Below are positions 13,684 to 16,243 of a stretch of 16,243 nucleotides of DNA, piece after piece. Position 1 is the stretch's first letter, and each line of letters opens with the position of its first letter. The stretch comes from CAVZKK01 sp964573475 (lineage in GTDB: Archaea > Thermoproteota > Bathyarchaeia > Bathyarchaeales > Bathycorpusculaceae). The stretch covers positions 1-16,243 of the forward strand of contig CAZNJT010000030.1 in the NCBI GenBank assembly GCA_964573475.1, given 5' to 3'. The translations under genes were made by a program, and so were the position numbers. The notes beneath the pieces were generated by a model that was given only the letters and a program-made list of their open reading frames with translations, was not told the origin of the DNA and ran no database searches.

Positions 13684-14715
13684 CTAAATCTTAGTAGAAA
13701 CCCATTCAATAAGCTCAGGAGCTTTAAGTGAGCCCCCACGCAACAGTTGGTTAATGATGCTCTTGAGGGTTTTCATGGCGGCTGGATGCATCATCATAAA
13801 CAAGTCTACACCGGCAAGCAGAAGCGGCAAAGCGGTAGTCAACTCCCACAAAGGTCCCCTCAATTCGCGAGGTTCCCATTCCGGGCTCAATTCCATCCAT
13901 GCCTCTCTGGCTGCCCAAGCGTTAGTAGTTCCAGAAGACATGGGATGCGCCAATTCAGGGTCACCCATTAACGCTTCAAGTCTAGCCCTTTCCATATTTG
14001 TGAACGCATACTCAAGCCCATAGCCTAATGCTGCTGTCGTTAAATCAATGACTATGTCCTCTTTCGGCAGAAAATCATAGAGAATACGGTTAAGCTCTCT
14101 TGCAAGGTTTAAATCCATCGGAGTGAAGGCTAACGCAACATGCCCATACTTCTTAATGAACCTTGCACATCGCTCAATGTCCATGTCCCTTGTTATGGAG
14201 CTAAAAAGGAATCTTTCCCCAGCAAAGGTTTCAGCGACAGCCTCAAAGACATTTGCATCCTTAACGGGGTCTCCGCAACCTCCAATAATGAGGGGCACAT
14301 CAACAGCCTGAGCAACTTCCTCTACAGTTTTCACGGCTTCCTTTGGCGAAGCATCTTTGATAAGCGGATCTATGCTTATCAAGTGCACCGTGACAAGGTC
14401 AGCTTCAAATTTTTCAACCGCAAGCCTAGCCCAAGCAGCCGGATCTTCCAAAACATCCTTCACATGCATCTTTACAGCCCTAGGCAAAGAGATCTTCATA
14501 TCAAAAACATCCACAGCTACAATGGGAGAATGGGGCATACGTTTTTCAAAAGAGTAAAACGCAGGGGCAGTTTCGCCCCCAATTATTACAGACCTTCCAC
14601 GACTTCCACCTTCGCTTTTTGTAGATCCCAGCTTCACCTCAACAACCTTACCAGGGTAAGTTTCAACAGGCGGAATGAACTCTTCTTCAAAAATCTTTGT
14701 AGGTTTAATCTTCAC
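13684..14715 (-). CDS. cdhD: CODH/acetyl-CoA synthase corrinoid iron-sulfur protein, delta subunit
   Basis: 343 aa. Small TIM-barrel subunit that forms the methyl-carrying corrinoid iron-sulfur heterodimer with CdhE. Family segments are clear: VKLGSTKSEGGSRGRSVIIG near residues 28-47, FYSFEKRMPHSPIVAVDVFD, VPLIIGGCGDPVKDA, the DLTTAALGYGLEY region, and GTTNAWAAREAWM. The start is GTG 14713-14715 with GGGG at 14724-14727 upstream; no better in-frame start is visible. It is first of a two-gene operon with cdhE (19-bp gap). Unlike the tgtA/M28 pair, it uses ordinary purine-rich codons. Confidence 0.95.
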   Translation of the reverse strand: MKIKPTKIFEEEFIPPVETYPGKVVEVKLGSTKSEGGSRGRSVIIGGETAPAFYSFEKRMPHSPIVAVDVFDMKISLPRAVKMHVKDVLEDPAAWARLAVEKFEADLVTVHLISIDPLIKDASPKEAVKTVEEVAQAVDVPLIIGGCGDPVKDANVFEAVAETFAGERFLFSSITRDMDIERCARFIKKYGHVALAFTPMDLNLARELNRILYDFLPKEDIVIDLTTAALGYGLEYAFTNMERARLEALMGDPELAHPMSSGTTNAWAAREAWMELSPEWEPRELRGPLWELTTALPLLLAGVDLFMMMHPAAMKTLKSIINQLLRGGSLKAPELIEWVSTKI

Positions 14716-14748
14716 TTGATTTTCCCCGTTTTGTCTAACTCTAGTAGA

Positions 14749-14758
14749 CTTATTTACG
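14749..14758 (-). promoter_or_regulatory. TATA-like element of the cdhDE operon
   Basis: CGTAAATAAG on minus lies about 34 bp upstream of the cdhD GTG. Just downstream, GTCTA/TAGAC arms (14733-14749) form a weak inverted repeat around the expected transcript start, which might bind a regulator. Confidence 0.35.
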
Positions 14759-14792
14759 TTTTCTAAACTGTTTAATTTTTGCGCAATCTTAT

Positions 14793-14809
14793 TAACAGTA
14801 AAGCTGTTA
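14793..14809. repeat. Perfect inverted repeat in the cdhD / Gfo-Idh intergenic region
   Basis: TAACAG-TAAAG-CTGTTA has 6-bp arms and a 5-bp spacer. It lies about 25 bp upstream of the Gfo/Idh TATA element and could be an operator. It is followed at once by CGG-AAAAA-CCG (14810-14820). Confidence 0.35.
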
Positions 14810-14831
14810 CGGAAAAACCGGAGACCAAATA

Positions 14832-14839
14832 TTTTATAT
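14832..14839 (+). promoter_or_regulatory. TATA box of the Gfo/Idh/MocA gene
   Basis: TTTTATAT predicts transcription from about 14862. GGTG at 14870-14873 is 7 nt before ATG 14881, the same Shine-Dalgarno form as at L38e. Confidence 0.5.
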
Positions 14840-14880
14840 GATGTTTACATACTTGAGCGAAGTAGAATAGGTGAAACACT

Positions 14881-15885
14881 ATGTCTGATAAAGTTGGAGT
14901 CGCCGTAGTAGGGGTAGGATTCGTAGGCGGGCAAGCACATACGCCCAGTTTCAAGAAAATCGAAGGCTCTGAACTGGTGGCTTTATGCGCTAGGACGGAG
15001 AAACGAGTAAAACCCCTCGCGGAGAAGTACGATGTAAAATACTATCTGGATTACGATAAGCTCTTAGAAGACCCAAAAGTGCATGCAGTAGTCCTAGCGG
15101 TCCCTACACCCTTACACTTCAATGCTGCTATGAAAGCCATCAAAAAGGGCAAACACGTTCTATGTGAAATGCCCATGGCCCCGACCATAGATCAGGTGAA
15201 AGAGCTCCAGAAGGCCGCGGAGGAAGCGGGAGTAATTCTGATGCCAGTTCTAAACTTCCGATTTGCACCAATATACGATAAAACAAAGGAAATGATAGTG
15301 TCGGGAGCAATTGGCAAGCCAATAGCCATTCACTTCCGCGAATTCATACCTGCAATGAGCATTGCTGATCAATGGCCAGCAGGATCTTGGGCGTGGAACA
15401 TCGAAATAAGCGGAGGCTATCCAGATTTTACTCTTTCCGTTTGGTCCATCGACATGATCAGATGGATGTTTGAAAGCGAAATAGAAAACGTCGAATGGAT
15501 GAGTAATTATCCCAAGTTTGAGAAATACGGTGGAATACTAGGCTATAATACGATGGGTTTAATAAAACTCTCAAACGGTATCGTAGGTTCACTGCATTAC
15601 AGCGCCTCCGTAAACCCGTCAGCAAGTACTAGTAGATTGGAGGTTTATGGAGACAATACAAATGTTCTTCATGCCGTCTGGAACGATAAGATAATCCTTT
15701 ATGGACCTGATAAAAAACCGCAAGAATGGAACCTAGATGTAAAAGGGACGAGAGTCTGGGGTCACCGCCAAGCAGATGAGCATTTCATAGAATGTATCCT
15801 TCACAAGAAGCAACCTCAAGTAAGCGTAGAAGATGCAATAAAAGCGCAGGAGATTGCACAGAAAATTACAAAGAGCATAAAATAA
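14881..15885 (+). CDS. Gfo/Idh/MocA-family protein with altered catalytic motifs
   Basis: 334 aa. The N-terminal Rossmann domain has the dinucleotide motif G11-V-G13-F-V-G16 and typical ALCARTEKRV, VPTPLHF and KKGKHVLCE segments. The C-terminal alpha/beta domain runs from about 125. Known members oxidise or reduce sugars and related alcohols with NAD(P). Here the conserved EKP motif is E96-M97-P98, and the usual D-x3-H before the IDxxRW segment is T184-x3-W188 (WSIDMIRWM). The three residues commonly linked to catalysis (Lys, Asp, His) are therefore all replaced. It may be a pseudoenzyme, a binding or regulatory protein, or use another mechanism. It is divergent from cdhDE and stands alone; its stop lies 30 bp from the convergent L38e gene. 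Confidence 0.9.
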   Translation: MSDKVGVAVVGVGFVGGQAHTPSFKKIEGSELVALCARTEKRVKPLAEKYDVKYYLDYDKLLEDPKVHAVVLAVPTPLHFNAAMKAIKKGKHVLCEMPMAPTIDQVKELQKAAEEAGVILMPVLNFRFAPIYDKTKEMIVSGAIGKPIAIHFREFIPAMSIADQWPAGSWAWNIEISGGYPDFTLSVWSIDMIRWMFESEIENVEWMSNYPKFEKYGGILGYNTMGLIKLSNGIVGSLHYSASVNPSASTSRLEVYGDNTNVLHAVWNDKIILYGPDKKPQEWNLDVKGTRVWGHRQADEHFIECILHKKQPQVSVEDAIKAQEIAQKITKSIK

Positions 15886-15915
15886 CATGAGATGAGCAAA
15901 GTTAAATAGTCGCAG

Positions 15916-16110
15916 TTATATTTCGCGGATTTCGCACTGAAGCTTTTTTATGATTTCTTCAGCCTTTGCCGGCTCAACTTTTAAAGTGTAAAGCCTTTTT
16001 GGCGTGCGAAGCTTCAACTTCACAACGTCTTTTAACCTTTTTACTGCACAATATTCAGCACGCCCGCTTATTTCAACAAATTTCTCCGAATCAAAGATTT
16101 CCGATGGCAT
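15916..16110 (-). CDS. rpl38e: Large ribosomal subunit protein eL38
   Basis: 64 aa, the usual length of L38e. Recognisable segments are MPSEIFDSEKF, RAEYCAVKR, DVVKLKLRTPKRLYTL and the C-terminal KAEEIIKKL helix. This 60S-type protein is shared by eukaryotes and part of the archaea (mainly TACK and Asgard groups), which helps place the organism. ATG 16108-16110 is chosen because GGTG lies 6 nt upstream; a further in-frame ATG at 16123-16125 would add five residues. A TATA-like element precedes it just after the tRNA gene. Confidence 0.9.
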   Translation of the reverse strand: MPSEIFDSEKFVEISGRAEYCAVKRLKDVVKLKLRTPKRLYTLKVEPAKAEEIIKKLQCEIREI

Positions 16111-16152
16111 ACTTTTCACCCACATTTGGTGCTTTCTTCGTTCATGCCCACG

Positions 16153-16160
16153 TTTTTATT
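16153..16160 (-). promoter_or_regulatory. TATA-like element of the L38e gene
   Basis: AATAAAAA on minus, between the tRNA 3' end and the L38e start, predicts a leader of about 20 nt. The gene could also be co-transcribed with the tRNA. Confidence 0.35.
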
Positions 16161-16165
16161 TGTTT

Positions 16166-16243
16166 TGGTGGGCCGGACCGGATTTGAACCGGTGACCTTC
16201 CGCACGTCAAGCGGATGTCCTAACCGAGCTAGACTACCAGCCC
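16166..16243 (-). tRNA. tRNA-Val(GAC)
   Basis: A complete cloverleaf folds on the minus strand. The acceptor stem pairs GGGCTGG with CCGGCCC (one G-T pair). The anticodon stem TCCGC/GCGGA holds loop TTGACGT with anticodon GAC, reading GTC (Val). The T arm is ACCGG-TTCAAAT-CCGGT. Discriminator A is followed by an encoded CCA (16166-16168). The variable region is 5 nt and there is no intron. The 5' end coincides with the window edge, so the upstream promoter is not visible. Confidence 0.97.

Noticed and set aside
13665..13739. N-terminal extension of cdhE to ATG 13737-13739
   Set aside because: It would overlap the cdhD 3' end by 56 bp. The family N-terminus and the Shine-Dalgarno support ATG 13662-13664.
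14140..14766. 208-codon open frame on plus, opposite cdhD
   Set aside because: It is antisense to the well-supported cdhD gene, has low-complexity S/F/R/N-rich composition, and shows no recognisable motif.
1..16243. CRISPR array, insertion sequence or prophage
   Set aside because: No regularly spaced repeats, transposase, integrase or phage structural gene is visible on either strand. The tRNA at the right edge shows no attachment-site duplication in this window.

Overview
This 16.2 kb window is archaeal. It carries archaeosine tRNA-guanine transglycosylase, an archaemetzincin, a presenilin-type membrane protease, a beta-CASP ribonuclease, a PAC2-family proteasome-chaperone relative, eukaryote-like ribosomal protein L38e, and two CODH/acetyl-CoA synthase subunits (CdhD, CdhE). 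Promoters are TATA-like, and several genes have a GGTG-type Shine-Dalgarno 6-7 nt before the start. L38e together with the archaeal Wood-Ljungdahl corrinoid protein and many peptidases fits an anaerobic TACK-type lineage such as Bathyarchaeia. That placement is inference; there is no 16S rRNA here.

Left end (26-1745, minus): a type II toxin-antitoxin pair (PIN-domain toxin with a UPF0175-type antitoxin and a near-perfect palindrome at its promoter), then a PAC2-family protein. Divergent from these is an MFS transporter (1892-3094, plus). Next on minus are an aldo/keto reductase with a dicluster ferredoxin tail (3162-4307) and a 682-aa M28 aminopeptidase (4343-6391). The peptidase is divergent from tgtA (6473-8077, plus) across an 81-bp gap with one TATA-like element.

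Centre (8265-12096, plus): a close-packed series of PHP phosphoesterase, beta-CASP RNA nuclease, archaemetzincin, presenilin-like aspartyl protease and a dicluster ferredoxin-like protein. The first four look like one transcription unit for RNA and protein turnover. The ferredoxin has its own TATA-like element.

Right end: cdhD-cdhE (minus, 14715 to 12225) encode both subunits of the corrinoid iron-sulfur methyl carrier of the Wood-Ljungdahl pathway. Divergent from them is a Gfo/Idh/MocA-fold protein that lacks the usual catalytic residues. The window closes with L38e and a complete tRNA-Val(GAC), both on minus.

No CRISPR array, insertion sequence or prophage is visible. I did not find a convincing wholly new system. 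The most notable points are the degenerate Gfo/Idh protein, the turnover gene cluster, the HbYX-like tail of the PAC2 protein, a TgtA apparently without PUA domain, and a mirrored codon-usage switch around the 6.4 kb divergent promoter.
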